DNA of 64,000 nucleotides from Lagopus muta (lineage: Eukaryota > Chordata > Aves > Galliformes > Phasianidae): assembly GCF_023343835.1 (NCBI RefSeq), contig NC_064472.1:14623469-14687468 (forward strand), in the 5' to 3' direction. Every line of letters starts with the position of its first letter. Position 1 is the stretch's first letter. The notes under the pieces were generated by a model that was given only the letters and a program-made list of their open reading frames with translations, made no database searches and was not told the origin of the DNA. The position numbers were made by a program, and so were the translations under genes. Below, piece after piece: positions 1 to 11,928 of this stretch.

Positions 1-2
1 AT

Positions 3-743
3 AATATCATTCATCGGGACTTGAAAGCAGAAAATGTTTTCTACAGCAGTAACACCTGCGTTAAGGTGGGAGACTTCGGATTCAGCACAATCAGCAAAAG
101 AGATGAAACTTTAAATACTTTCTGTGGGTCTCCTCCTTATGCTGCCCCTGAACTCTTCCGAGATGAAAACTATGTTGGCATTTATGTAGATATCTGGGCA
201 CTAGGAATATTGTTATACTTCATGATTACGGGGATCATGCCATTTCGGGCAGATACGGTGGCCAAACTGAAGAAGTGCATTCTTGAAGGGACGTACAGCT
301 TGCCTCCCTGCCTCTCGGAAGCTTGCCAGAAATTGATAAAAGGAGTCCTTCAGCCAGTACCAACAGAACGATATTCTGTCAAACTTATTATGAACAGTGA
401 GTGGATGCAGGGGATACAGTACCCAAAACCTTTACAGCCTTTTAAACTGGATCCTAAGTATTTATCAGAGATCAACACACTCAAAGAGGAGGAAATAGAA
501 GTGAAAAACGCTCTGAAAGATCTGGGAATCACAGAAGAACACATTCAAAATAACCGGGGAAGAGATGCACGCAGCTCAATAACAGGTGTCTACAGAATTG
601 TTTTACACAAAGTACAAAGGAAAAGGGCCCTTGAATGCATCCCTATAATGTCCCATCCAGATCCCAAGGAACAAGACATAAAGAAAGGAATCAGCTCTTG
701 TAACGGTGTAAAGCACACATCCAAGCTGTGTTCTATTTTGTAA
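3..743 (+). CDS. NIM1K: NIM1K, serine/threonine kinase, 3' terminal coding exon (partial)
   Basis: NIM1K is an AMPK-related (CAMKL) serine/threonine kinase of the group activated by LKB1. The frame is open from the first bases of the window, so the exon and the N-terminal kinase lobe begin outside. The visible part starts [11 protein letters not shown] (catalytic loop, Asp of HRD and Asn of the KAEN block). It continues with VGDFGF (Mg-binding DFG), the activation segment [13 protein letters not shown] (the Thr is the expected LKB1 site, ending in the APE motif), the DIWALG helix, and a C-terminal extension of about 110 residues with [11 protein letters not shown]. About 246 residues are present; the human protein is 436 as I recall. 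It ends KLCSIL then TAA at 741-743. The -CSIL end resembles a CaaX box (see findings). No frameshift or stop interrupts it. It is convergent with HMGCS1. Identification is from recalled family sequence and is strong. Confidence 0.95.
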   Translation, partial: NIIHRDLKAENVFYSSNTCVKVGDFGFSTISKRDETLNTFCGSPPYAAPELFRDENYVGIYVDIWALGILLYFMITGIMPFRADTVAKLKKCILEGTYSLPPCLSEACQKLIKGVLQPVPTERYSVKLIMNSEWMQGIQYPKPLQPFKLDPKYLSEINTLKEEEIEVKNALKDLGITEEHIQNNRGRDARSSITGVYRIVLHKVQRKRALECIPIMSHPDPKEQDIKKGISSCNGVKHTSKLCSIL

Positions 744-1010
744 ACCACACTGCAAGCTTTATACTCAGCACACTTAACAAAGGGTTTTATTCACTTTTCA
801 CAGGTTTTGGTGTTGCATTTTTTCTAATTTTTAAATAAACCAAATTGCCTCATTTCCTTTACGTTTTTCAGCTCACATTTGAAGTGCTCAAATGCAGAGC
901 CCTAATGTACTTGTTTGTCTCTTGCTCCAGAAACATGGTACAACTAGTGCAATAACTCAAGTAAAACAGAAAGAAATTATCAGTGGAAGTGATCTTTTAA
1001 TAAAGATCAA
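744..1010 (+). other. NIM1K: NIM1K 3' UTR with candidate poly(A) signals
   Basis: Non-coding sequence follows the NIM1K stop. Canonical AATAAA hexamers lie at 834-839 and 999-1004 on the + strand, so the mRNA probably ends at about 0.86 or 1.02 kb. Which one is used cannot be told from sequence. Confidence 0.5.
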
Positions 1011-2090
1011 ATGGCAATGCATGTAACACACTTCGGAGATCTCTCAGTACAGCCACATAATGGTTAACTTCTTGACAAGTTTTACCTTAGTTTGACACAA
1101 CTATACTACTGCAAACAGGACAGTTTTTGCAGAGAACTAAGTTCAAACAAAAAACTGACTGCAAATTCTTAAAAGCATCCTAAGCAAATTAAACTTGCTA
1201 AATTAAAAACAAAAACAACTCTAATTACATTTTAATTAAAGAAAGAACAGTGCTGCTGTTGACTACAGTTCTTGATTTGTCACAGTCCAAAGGCAAATTC
1301 AGATATGCTACTGTAGCATGCATGTATGGTTGCAGTTTTTAGTGCCTAACTGGCTGGGTTACAAACCATTAATCTCCTGACATCTTCCACAATTCGTATG
1401 ATTCTCACAGTCTCTAAATGCTTGGAATAGAGCTGCACTCCAATAGAGAGACAGATGTAAGCATACTCTTAAACTCTGAAATTCTTGCTTTAGCAGTAGA
1501 TAGCTGTAAGTAAACTGAGGGTTGCCAATACCAAAATCTAGTTACAAGCTGTATTAGCCTTCTGTCATACTATTTGGGCAAGAAGGCTAGTAGCAAAACT
1601 GATTTTTATATTCTTGACCACTAGAAGTTAAAAGTTGGATACCGTGACAATTCCAATTTTTCCTGAGTGTCACCAAGATGTTGCCATGTCCCACTCCATC
1701 TTTCAGGTAATTTATACTTTAATCAACCAGCCCAAATGCAGTAATGGAAAAGCGCAGTAGCTTTCCTCTGAACAGGCACAACTGAAATGCCTATGCTAAG
1801 GCAGAGTCTGAATGATTTTAGTTAAGGTGAGTACATTACTGAAAGGTTTAGAGATACATCTAGTGCTCTCAAATATAAAAGCAGAATGCCTTGTCTATTA
1901 CAGGGACTGATGTTTCGTTGACCTTAAAAAGAGTGAGTAATGTCAATAAGCAACAGGATGACTTTGAAAAACCACTTGTGGGAAACGAGGTTCAACTAGA
2001 CTCAGCTATGCAAAAAGCAGGAACCAATCCCCTTTCACAGTTTTTGTGAGGAGATAAAACAATACTACCTTTCAAAATACAGTAATGAGA
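1011..2090. other. Intergenic AT-rich DNA between convergent genes
   Basis: I see no coding exon, repeat family or RNA gene here. It separates the 3' ends of NIM1K (+) and HMGCS1 (-). Some of it may be 3' UTR of either gene if distal poly(A) sites are used. Confidence 0.5.
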
Positions 2091-2095
2091 TTAAT

Positions 2096-4050
2096 TTTAT
2101 TTCATAGGCTGTTAATGAATTTCTCCACTATAAACAGATGCCACCTGAAAACACTTAAGTTATCTTGAAACAAAGCCTTGAAGTAATGATTTTCCACAAG
2201 CCTCAGCAACTCTTTCTTTCCATTTTTTTTTTGTAATGAAATATTAAAGAGAACGATCCAGGAGATCCACAAAGACTGTGAACCCAGAACTTCAAGTTTT
2301 CATAAGGCCAGTTTCCTCTTTCTTGCCTGTTAAAGAAAAATTGCATCCTGAAAACCCAACAAGTCAGCACTACTCCAGCATGTTTCAAATATCTCAAACT
2401 TTATTTTAATAATGGATCTGCCTCACAGTGAGGTCCCTGTGGTTAACTTTTTATGCCAGTAGCAGCTCAGTTCTTGGCTTGTCCACTGCCAGCAATGGAC
2501 TTTTGTTCCATGGCATTTTTATTTTCTGGTGCCAGGACAAGTTTCATGAGGGCAAACTAAATCAAAATACTTGCAAACACTATTTTCATGCATCACTGCT
2601 CCATCACTTTCAGCAGAACAAACAGATTATTATCCATCGAATTATAAACATCAATTTTATCAAGGCTTGACTGTACAAATACAGCAAGTTACCAAACCCT
2701 AGTAAGTGACAGATATTACAAACACACTGTTACACAACAAAAGATTGTGATTTAAACAGATGAATATTTTTTGCTACTTTATGAGACGCGTAGCTCTGTA
2801 GAATTAGCAAAGAAATAAAGTTTAACAAAACTTCATTCTATACATTAGCTCAATTAAATATATATTACAAGCTTACAAGGCTCATGTCATAGTTTATTTC
2901 TAATCTGGGCTTTAAAAAGCTACCAGAATATAATCCCCATAAGTAATATGTATCTACTACTTGCAAGACGGATAGCTTCTAGCGTGCATGTTCAGAAAAG
3001 AAAGAAAGAAAAGACACCACTTCTACGACATCCCCAATGGAGAGAAGAACTTCAAAGTACAATGCCAAATTCAAAGTTAGAAACTGTCTCTTAGAAATGT
3101 ATTATACAAAGAATAGCAAGAGGTCAGAGTTCCAAGTTTGGGTCATCCAAACCGATCTTTTTTTCAGATTACCAATTAAAGCAACTCTAATGATATCTAG
3201 GAGCTTTATTTTAGAAGTCTGCTTCCTTAAATGTTTCTGTGACAGTTTAATAATCCTGAAAAAGTGCCGTATCAGTCAGTTCAAGAAATTTCTTATGAAG
3301 AACAACTGTCTGTCTCCCTTGTAATTCCTCTTTCCCTGCAGGCTTCTATGATTTATAATGCAGGCATAGAACGCACAAAATGGATGGTAGGTGGAATTAC
3401 GAAGTAACTAACGTAGTCAGTTACAGAGTTTCTTAAGGGCGAAACTATCAGCCTTGTGTTCTTGAACCAGTCATTCTGATGGAGGGAAAGTAATTTTTTT
3501 CTAGTAATGTTATTTGGATCTATACCTTTTCCAAAGCAACGGTGTGAGGAGAGGTAGACTGGGATAAGAAAGGGAAGGTAATAAAGGGAAAGAGAAGTGC
3601 AGTATTCAGAAGACTGACTAGTTACTGTCAAGGCACTGAGAACCCTAACATTAAAAGCTCAGACTTTTGCAAGTACAAGTAGAAGTTAACAGTGGAGGTT
3701 TCAAGTCATTTAACATGGGAAAAGCAAGCAGAAGATTCATTCTTTTCTATGTACAAAGACCTTGTAATAGACTACTACTACTCAGCAATTAAAAAATTCA
3801 GACACATTAAGGAATCCACAAAGCCCCTAGCAAGTTGCTCTATCCCCAGTATATTAATGATTTTAGTGTTCTGAAAATACTATAAATATCAGCACGCAGT
3901 ATTACGACAAATCCTTTCAAGGAGTTTAAACAGCTTTTTCATGCTCCAATTAAGTACTACTGTATAGTGAAACTCCAGTACTACTGTAATCTTTCCACTC
4001 TTTCATCCTACCCTCACACCTTTTTCCATTTCCCACCTCACAGAGGTATC
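2096..4050 (-). other. HMGCS1: HMGCS1 3' UTR (end uncertain)
   Basis: This sequence lies downstream of the HMGCS1 stop and holds no convincing ORF. Minus-strand AATAAA hexamers (TTTATT on +) occur at 3205-3210, 2893-2898, 2518-2523, 2400-2405 and 2096-2101. Human HMGCS1 has a long 3' UTR, so one of the distal sites is plausible. The short ORFs on both strands here are shadows. Confidence 0.45.
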
Positions 4051-4391
4051 TTAATGCTCCCCATTGGAAATGGCAACAGTAACGCCTTCAGATTCTGTTG
4101 TTGCAGGGATTCTTGGCACTTTCTTAGCAGGGCTTGGGATGTGCTAAGAGGAAGGGAAAAAAAGCATTAAATACAGGTTTCTAGTTCACATACATTCACA
4201 CTTCATGGCTAGTCCAACTTCCGAAAAACATTCATGCTATGCTGGATGGCTTGGTCTTAAGTCATTCAAATCGGTCATGGCTCATGCAAATGAACGTGTG
4301 AAAAGAGTCTGTTTCTTCTTGTTTCATTCTTGTGCAGTTTCATTCATTCATGTTAGGATGAAATGTGCTTTTTAAAATCCCATGCTTGATT

Positions 4392-4428
<37 letters not shown>

Positions 4429-7400
4429 TTTCTGGTTTCTATGTTACATATTTTAACAAAGCATTTGAAAGAACTTTTAAAACCCCTTCCTCTTTCAACA
4501 CATGTACACATGCCGTGACAAACATACAAACCGTTCAACCATTTATATCAAACTTTAAAAGAGCGCTCAGTGTTCACCTCATGAACAATGCCTGGGTGGA
4601 CAACTTCAACTCCTGCCTCCAGGGGTCCATCAACCATAACTGGGCGCCGCGCGTATGTTCTTCTGTGTTTCTCATCCACACGCACAAGATACCACGTTCC
4701 CTCAAAGAGATCTTCTACTGAACACTGTGGAATATAGTTGGCTGTAAACAAAGAAAAAAAAGGCCAATGATGTGCTGTCAGCTGGTTCCTGTTGAGCGTT
4801 TTATGCAACAGCGGCCATCAGGTGCTGCAGTTTGAAGTAAAAAAAAACCAAGTCTGCATTTTCACTGCAGTCACATGTCACATCAGGCCAATAAACATAA
4901 ACTACTAAAAATACCTTTACAAGGCATACAGGTGTAGAAAAAGTTGGATATCTACTTCATTCTACACCCAAAACATTTAGTGATAGCCATGCAAATTTTG
5001 TAGTAAGTATTTTGCTGTAGGATTAGTAACGTTTTATATTTACAACGTTCTTACCCAAGTGATGTGTCTCCTGTCTAATCTTCATGTTTTCAGCAAAGAC
5101 ATCAGGTGCAATGCATTTTCTTGAGTCAAGTCTTGCTTTAAGATCAGAAAGGCTGGCAGTAATTTTGTCCAGTGCAGAACCTACAACATAAAATTATAAT
5201 GTAGGGTAGCACCAGTGCTAAGCACAGCACATCAGCACTGCATGACTGTTCAGGACATTTTCCATTATTGAAGCTGAACTTCTAGTTAGTTACAAATATT
5301 CCTAACAGCTTGAGCAAAACTCTTGTAGCATCTGAAAATGCAATCTATTTGCCTAAGGAGATACTTTAAAGGTGATCCTGCTCTAGGGAATACTTTATAT
5401 GACTGTAATTAAGCACTGTTCAACAGGTTTACTTAAGCTGATGGGTAATACAACAAAGCAAACAAAGGTAAGCTATGCAAAGGAGTTAATCTACATCTCC
5501 TTTTACTCACCAGGAGTGGCATCCTGTGTAACTCTGATGGAATACAGTGTAGCAGCAAAACCAGAGCCATAGGAGAACACACTAATTCTTTGTCCTGCAA
5601 GGTGCTCTGGAGAGTATCTGTAAATCAAACAACAGCTGGTTAAAGTGAGAGTAAGGCCAAGGTGCAAGTTTTAAAATAACCAGAAAGTGCAGCTGACTTA
5701 GAAAAAGCTGCCAGCAGATTGTATCTGCTACAATAACAATTCAGGGTCTTACACGAATGAAAGAGGATTTCAACACCATGATTTTCAAATCTGCCTAAGC
5801 AAAAAAGATCAAAGAAATGCTCTGCATACGATTATCTACAAAGCAAACGATTTTTGCAAGTGACAAATATCCTAAAAGGAACATTCACACCTTGGAATGG
5901 AAAGTAACAAAAAGAGAAAAGAGGATACTAGACTACCGGTTTAGAAAATAATGCTGCATGCAAACTAAGTTTTCAATATTTAAAAACAACAAAAAAGCCA
6001 TAACATGGTACTGGGTTGTTTGGAGCAGTGTAGGAAGAAAGGCTAGTAGAAGGTATGGCACATTAAAATTTGAGATCCAGCTTTGAAAAGCAGTAAGCAG
6101 TGCTTTTGATCAGCTTCTGACACAGAAATTTTGACTACACTTGTCACTTGAACTAATTGTGTTTGTAGAATAATTTTGTAACAGTTTTTCTAATTAAGGC
6201 AACCTAATAGGTAAATATTTGCTACATGTACTTTTACAGAGGGTTTTCCAAAAGAAATATGCTTACATACAGAAAGCTATGACTTTGATTTTACAATTTT
6301 ATGCTTACTGGGCTAGAAGAGAAGCAAGGCAACCGTAGACTGAAGGCGTGTACATGTTTCCATTCTGATTGGACACAAGTAAAGAAGCTTTGGTTTTCTG
6401 ATTGAAGAGCTCTGCACTAGCTTTCATAAAAGCTTTTTCCACATCCCTGTCAAAATATGTATCTTCAAGCTTTACATCCCTATTTGGAAAAAAAAAAAAA
6501 AGTGGTCAGAAACCATTATTAAAACAAACAACAGGAAGGAAAAACCATCTCTGATGTTTACCAAGTTAATACCATCTGAATAAAGAAAACAGCAGCCATT
6601 CTCACCTGAAAGCTTCCAGACCACTGAAAACACCATTTGCTGTTTCTGCATTCTGGTCACTGAGAAAGTCATTCAGCAATAGCCTTGCCACAGACTTCTG
6701 TACCAGTTTACAGTAGGGAGAATGAAAGATCATGAATCCAAAATCATTCAAGGTGAAACGTCTGTCTGTCCCCTCTGGAAGTGGCAGGAAACTTGTGTTA
6801 GAAATTATTTTTTGTATTCATCTATTAAAATAAAATAGTTGGATGGCATGATCCAGACATCTCTATGTCAACATACAAAATGCAGAAGTCTAACTCCTGC
6901 TAGCAGGTACATTTAAAATGCTGCCAAAACTTCTGTTTAAAATTCTAATTCTTATAGATCTCATGCACCAACTAACATTTGCCCTGTTAGAAGAAACAGC
7001 TATATGCTTTACAAAACTCAGAACTTCCGGCAAGCATTTTGAAAGTAAGAAATACTCTGCTTCATCTATCTAATCCCAAACCTATGCTGCTTAGCATGGG
7101 TGAAGCAACTACTAAACACATTTGAATAAAAACAAAAAATATAATTACTTAATATTTATATATTAGCATCAGAAATGTTAAGAGGGCTGGGTAAAATAAC
7201 ATGCTCTTAAGCAAGTATTACAACAACAAAAGCCTGCAGAGACTACTATCTTTATTGACTACTAAGCCCTCAAACATATCAGAACAGAAATAACAATTTC
7301 TTAAGGATGAAAAGCATGCATTCCAACCACTGCAGAACACACAAATGGGACTATACTAGTCAGACAGAATGCTAAGACTCGAAGACATTATCTACATAAC

Positions 7401-9030
7401 TGCAGTAACATCTTAAGAGGCGACGTACCTTTTTGCCACTGGGCATGGATCTTGTTGCGATAAACACTATAGCAGCGATCTAATGCACTGAGGTAGCACT
7501 GTATAGACAGTTTGCCATCAACTACAGGATATTCAGAGACCATATCTGGTTTATAGAAGTCATAAGCATGCTGCATGTGGGTTCCACGCAATCCTGATGG
7601 AGAGAATTTAACAAAGCCAAAAGTTACTTCATTAACCTTTGAGTCAGTTTGAATACATACTTTAACATGGAAAGCAAGTAATATCTGGCCCTAAATAAAT
7701 AGGTTTTCTTAGGACTTCAGGCCCTTCTAGGTAATATTTCAGAAACAGATTTCAGTTACCTGGTACTCAAGCACAGTACAATTGAGCATAACAAAAAGGT
7801 AACAAATAATTTCTTTTTGAAAATAGGGCGCTCTGTTACTCAGCTCTAGCCCATTCTTTGTCAATTTTAATCGGAGAATCTCCAAATTAAAAAATGGACA
7901 GAAGCACCTTTAATAGGTTCTTGCTGCTTCTTACATTAGGACTTGGCCAAGTGAGCAAAACCAAGAGGAGACAAATGCAATTTCTGACGTTAATGGAGGT
8001 TAATCCAACCTTCAAACACCCCAGGAAAAAAAAAAAGAAAAAAAGGACAAGCTTTAGAATGAACCTGGTATCTGGTGGAAAAGTGTTTATTTTCTCACAG
8101 GACTAACCTCTCTCAAAAATTAGAGGAGCATTTGGACCAACTAGCATAGCAACAGCACCAGCTCCACCTGTTGGCCTGGCATTTCCAGTGGCATACACGG
8201 CAATGTCTCCAGCAACAACAAGTGCATAGCGTCCTGTAAGAACACAGAAATAACAAAGACAAATAGCCATGAATCCATATTTTAACATCCAACAGTGATT
8301 TTTCAGCCTTTGGTTACTGAGGGTAAGACTCCAGGATTAAGGGTCTCTTGAATCCCTTCCTCCCTTTCACTTTATTGGCAGGAAAAGTGAAGGAAAACTT
8401 AAAGGAAAAGATGATTATCTAGTGATTATCCATGTTGTTATCTCTTGTACATAATTAACTAGTGGCAAACATCCAGAACATTTAAGACTCTGATAGTTTG
8501 CCCTCCGGGTTTTATATGGTTAAGCAGACTACTCAATGGTAGAGAATGATGCAACTCCTAAAAAAAAATACCCTGAACTTACCATCCCAAGAACTGGACT
8601 CAATCCAATTAACAGCATTAAAAAGAGCAGCAGTGCCTCCATAGCACGCATTGGTTGTGTCAATTCCTTCTACATCTGTATTACCAGATTCTTCAAACAG
8701 CTGCATCAGGACAGTCTTCACCGATTTTGATTTATCAATTATTGTCTCCGTTCCAACTTCCAGTCTCCCAATGCAGTCGTAGGATAGGCTGTTCCTCTCC
8801 ATAAGCTTCTGAACCACAGTCAAACAGAGGGAATTGATATCCTCTCGGTCAGAGCAGAAGCCCATCTTTGACTGGCCTAACCCAATGGTGTATTTGCCTG
8901 CATCCACACCGTCATACTTCTCCAGCTCTGTCTGGTCAACATACTGAGAGGGAAAATATATTTCCAGTGCAACAATACCCACATCTTTGGGCCAGCAGGA
9001 TTCAGTGTTCACTGGAAGAGACCCGGGCAT
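4051..9030 (-). CDS. HMGCS1: HMGCS1, cytosolic hydroxymethylglutaryl-CoA synthase 1 (complete, 9 coding exons)
   Basis: The enzyme condenses acetyl-CoA with acetoacetyl-CoA to HMG-CoA, the step before HMG-CoA reductase in the cytosolic mevalonate pathway. Coding exons on the minus strand are 9030-8583, 8233-8108, 7593-7429, 6774-6606, 6479-6309, 5617-5511, 5180-5055, 4741-4578 and 4143-4051. All have GT/AG boundaries and phases join cleanly, giving 1569 nt = 522 aa plus TAA. The protein starts [11 protein letters not shown]. It contains the general-acid Glu95 (VGTET), the nucleophile Cys129 (NACYGG) and His264 (FMIFHSPY), numbering that matches the avian enzyme literature. The end [11 protein letters not shown]...NGEH is the typical cytosolic tail. 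There is no mitochondrial presequence, so it is HMGCS1 and not HMGCS2. The exon with the start codon begins at 9040 after a CTTATAG acceptor, leaving 10 nt of 5' UTR in it. A 31-nt T run on + (4395-4425) lies in the last intron. Confidence 0.97.
4395..4425 (+). repeat. Poly-T run in the last HMGCS1 intron
   Basis: 31 consecutive T on + (poly-A in the HMGCS1 transcript), between coding exons 4741-4578 and 4143-4051. It is not next to any retrocopy that I can see. Confidence 0.95.
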
Positions 9031-9040
9031 CGTGGCAGAT

Positions 9041-11423
9041 CTATAAGCAAAGAACAAACAAACAGCTCATTTACTCACATACATCATCACCAACATATTT
9101 TATATGCTCCATCCTTCTGCAGGTTTACAGAAAAGATAAAGTTTCAGGGTAAAGTTTCAGGTATTCTGCAAATTTGTTTGCCAAAGGCAAACCTCAGAGA
9201 TTTTTGGTCTGAATATACCGTAAATGTCATTATAAATTGTATAACATTTTATGTTAATAAGTTTGGTTTTTTTATATATTATTTTTATTTCAGCACCAGA
9301 GCTTGATGTACTTTGCCACTGCCATTTCATGGAGCAAAATACATGATGAAAGCATTTCAGAAACATCAGTCTACACACATGCTATTCTATTCCTGTACAC
9401 AGCTCTCAGTTTTACACAAAAAAGCTACGCTGATCTTTTATTATTTATTATTTTTAAACGTTGCTGACCGAGAACGAGCACACGCAGGAGAGGTGAGCCT
9501 TGGAACGGGACAGAACGGTTCCGAACTGCCTTTATTTTCATGCAGAGCGGTCCGTTTCGCTCACGCGCCAGGCAGCCGGGTTTTGCTTTTGTTTTCCCCA
9601 GCGCCGCTCGGCAGTCGGGGGGCGCCGCAGCCACCGGGCCTGAGCGGCGCTGACCCGCGCAGCGCCGGGCTCCGCTACGTCCCCGTAACGCAACAGATGA
9701 GCGCGGCGACCGTTCCAGGGAGCTCACCGCGCTCCTTCCAGCGCCGTGCTCAGCCCGTACCGGAACGCGGCCCCTCCACCCAGAAACTACCGCACAAGAC
9801 GCGCGCCGCGACCGCCGCAGGGAAAGCACCGAAGGCGCGCTCCCGCCCGCAGGCAGTGCAGTGGGGACGCGCCGCCCGGAACCGTTCGCAGCCCGTCCGT
9901 CCGGACGCGGCGTCCTCAAGGTTACCGGGACCCGGGCGCGGGCAGAGGCCGCCGCCGGGCGGAGGGAGCCGCGCCCGCCCGCTCCGCTCTTCCCGCGTTC
10001 GGGCCGGGCCGGGCCGTGCCCTGCCGCGCCGCGCCCCGCTCCCCCCAAGCCGAGCGCTCCCCGCGGAGCCGCACAGCCCCGGTACCTACACGCTGCGGAA
10101 GCCCATGGCCGGCCGCCAGCGCGGGCGCATGCGCGGCTCCCGCCAGCCGGAGATGTGCGCACGCGCGGAGCTCCGACCGCGCGCCCCCTCCGATGCGCCG
10201 GGAGCGCGCCACGCGGGCACTGCGCGGCACCTGGGAGCCGGACAGAGGGCGGGGCCGCCCTCGGCTTTCAGCCGCCTTCTCGGGAGCACTCCGAACGTGC
10301 GCTGCTCGGGAGGAGCAGAGCAGATATACGCTGCGTGCTGTGGCCGGAGCTGCGAGGGCGGTGCAACCCCACCCCGTGAGCGGAGCTCACGCGGAGCCTG
10401 GGGATGCTCGGTGGCCGCGCAGGACCGCTCGCTGCAGGGAGCCTTCGGAAGGTTGGATTTATCGGGCTTGAACGTAGCCGGAAAGCCGAATGACTGCTGT
10501 CTCCACTGCCTGCTTCCAGCACCCACATCTGCGCAGGCAGTGGTGAGGAGCCGCGAACAAACCGACACCTCAGACATGAGATCTGTGCCGCCTGAGTGAG
10601 GCCGGACTGAGCCGCGTCCCCAGAGCCAGCAGGAGCCTGTGTGCTTCCGTGCTCCCTTTCAGCTGGATGGGACCTTCTCAGATCGTTGCGTCCAGCTGCC
10701 TGACCAGCTCGGCGCTCACCCCAGGTCACAGCACGCCACTGAGCACTGCCCAAATGCCTCTTGAGCTTGCCCTTTGCAGACACTGGAGACAAGCAGCAGC
10801 ATTTAATCCCGTATAGTTTCTGCAGTTCTCTCATCCAAAGGCTTTTTACAGAAGAAAAAAAACAGAGGCAAGTGGTGCTGTGTCCTCACAGCAGCTCACC
10901 AAACACACCCGACAGAGCAACAGCCAGGGCTACCGGCTGTACCGCAGTGTGAACGCCTGGCTTTGTACGCTCGCTCTGGGAAGAAAAGGCGTTCTCAGTC
11001 TAAGATGAACAAGGAGTAATGAGGCTGGTTGTGGTTTGTTTCGCATCCCATCACGATTACATAGGGAGCAAGGAGCACGAAAAGCTATAACTTTCTGCTG
11101 GGGTACCCAGATACAGAAACGCATCTTCCCACTGCAGTTAGTGGTTTTCGTTGTCTTTATTAGTAGTTTTTTTTCCCCTATAATTTAGCGTTAGCATTTC
11201 CTGACAGCTTTTTAAAAGGCAGGAAACGCTCGGCTGAAAGTTATAAAACCCAAAAGCAAGCCTGCTCCCCATCAGCCCCGTACCTGGCAGCCCTATCCTC
11301 TCCTCACCCCCCCGCCCCGGGCTCTGCCCCATACGCGCCGCAGCCGGCGTACAGCGCCCGCCCCAGCTACGCTGACCCCAGCCCGGCCCCGCTGAGGGAC
11401 CGCCGCGCTGCCCAGCGGTTCTC
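9041..11423 (-). other. HMGCS1: HMGCS1 5' intron (between the proposed non-coding exon 1 and the ATG exon)
   Basis: Inferred intron from the proposed donor at 11,423 to the acceptor at 9041-9042 (minus TATAG). It contains the proximal CpG island, so an alternative first exon may start inside it. Overlapping ORFs of up to 428 codons are present on both strands but are a by-product of high GC content. Confidence 0.45.
9470..10480. promoter_or_regulatory. Proximal CpG island upstream of HMGCS1 coding exons
   Basis: About 1 kb of very GC-rich, CpG-dense DNA, in contrast to the AT-rich surroundings. On the minus strand a GTGTAG|GTACCG sequence near 10,083 could be a donor for an alternative non-coding HMGCS1 first exon. 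No clear TATA box is visible. It may be a second promoter of HMGCS1 or the origin of an antisense transcript. Confidence 0.55.
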
Positions 11424-11500
11424 ACCTGCACAAGGCGATGGCTCCGCTATCGCTGGGCGCGCTCGCACACAGACACACAAGAGGACAAGCAGACACAGGC
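11424..11500 (-). other. HMGCS1: Proposed non-coding exon 1 of HMGCS1
   Basis: On the minus strand, sequence downstream of the TATA-like box ends in GCCTTGTGCAG followed by the donor GTGAGA (G11423). This fits a short 5' UTR exon spliced to the ATG exon at 9040. The transcription start is estimated at about 30 nt after the TATA-like box and is not exact. Confidence 0.4.
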
Positions 11501-11901
11501 AGCCGGCACGCGGCGCCTTTAAATTGCCCCGCCGCCCGGGCTCCCGCCCACGACCTGAGCGGCTGCTCCTCCGACCAATCACGGCTGCCGACGCATAGGT
11601 CCCGCCCTCCGGCCGCCAGGCGGCCGCAAGAGAAGGCGGGGGGAATGGTGTGAGAAAGTGACGCGGCGTGGCCAGAGGGCAGCGCGCCAATGAGAACGCG
11701 GCAGAGGCAGCGGGCGCTCAATGGGAGCCGAGCGCAGCGCGCGGACAACCAATGAGAGCGCGCTGCCGACCGCGGGTGAGAGTAGGACGGCTGCCGGTCC
11801 CCGGCGAGGCGAGGAGCCTGTTGCCTGGCAACGGGGCGAGGCCCGCCGGGCCCGGCGAGAGCGGCTCGCCCGCTCGTGTCGCGTCGTGTCGCGCTTGTCG
11901 C

Positions 11902-11928
11902 GTGTGTCACTTGTGTCACTTGTGTCAC
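11902..11928 (+). repeat. Three tandem copies of a 9-mer in the distal CpG island
   Basis: Units at 11,902-11,910, 11,911-11,919 and 11,920-11,928 read GTGTGTCAC, TTGTGTCAC, TTGTGTCAC. On the minus strand this is GTGACACAA repeated. It lies upstream of the proposed HMGCS1 promoter. Confidence 0.8.

Noticed and set aside
4395-4425. Poly-T run as the tail of a processed pseudogene or SINE
   Set aside because: The adjacent sequence is ordinary HMGCS1 intron with no retrocopy body or target-site duplication visible.
9313-10834. Long overlapping ORFs on both strands (up to 428 codons) at 9.3-10.8 kb
   Set aside because: They coincide with a CpG island, overlap each other in several frames on both strands, are rich in Arg/Pro/Ala/Gly as expected from GC-rich random sequence, and resemble no protein I know.
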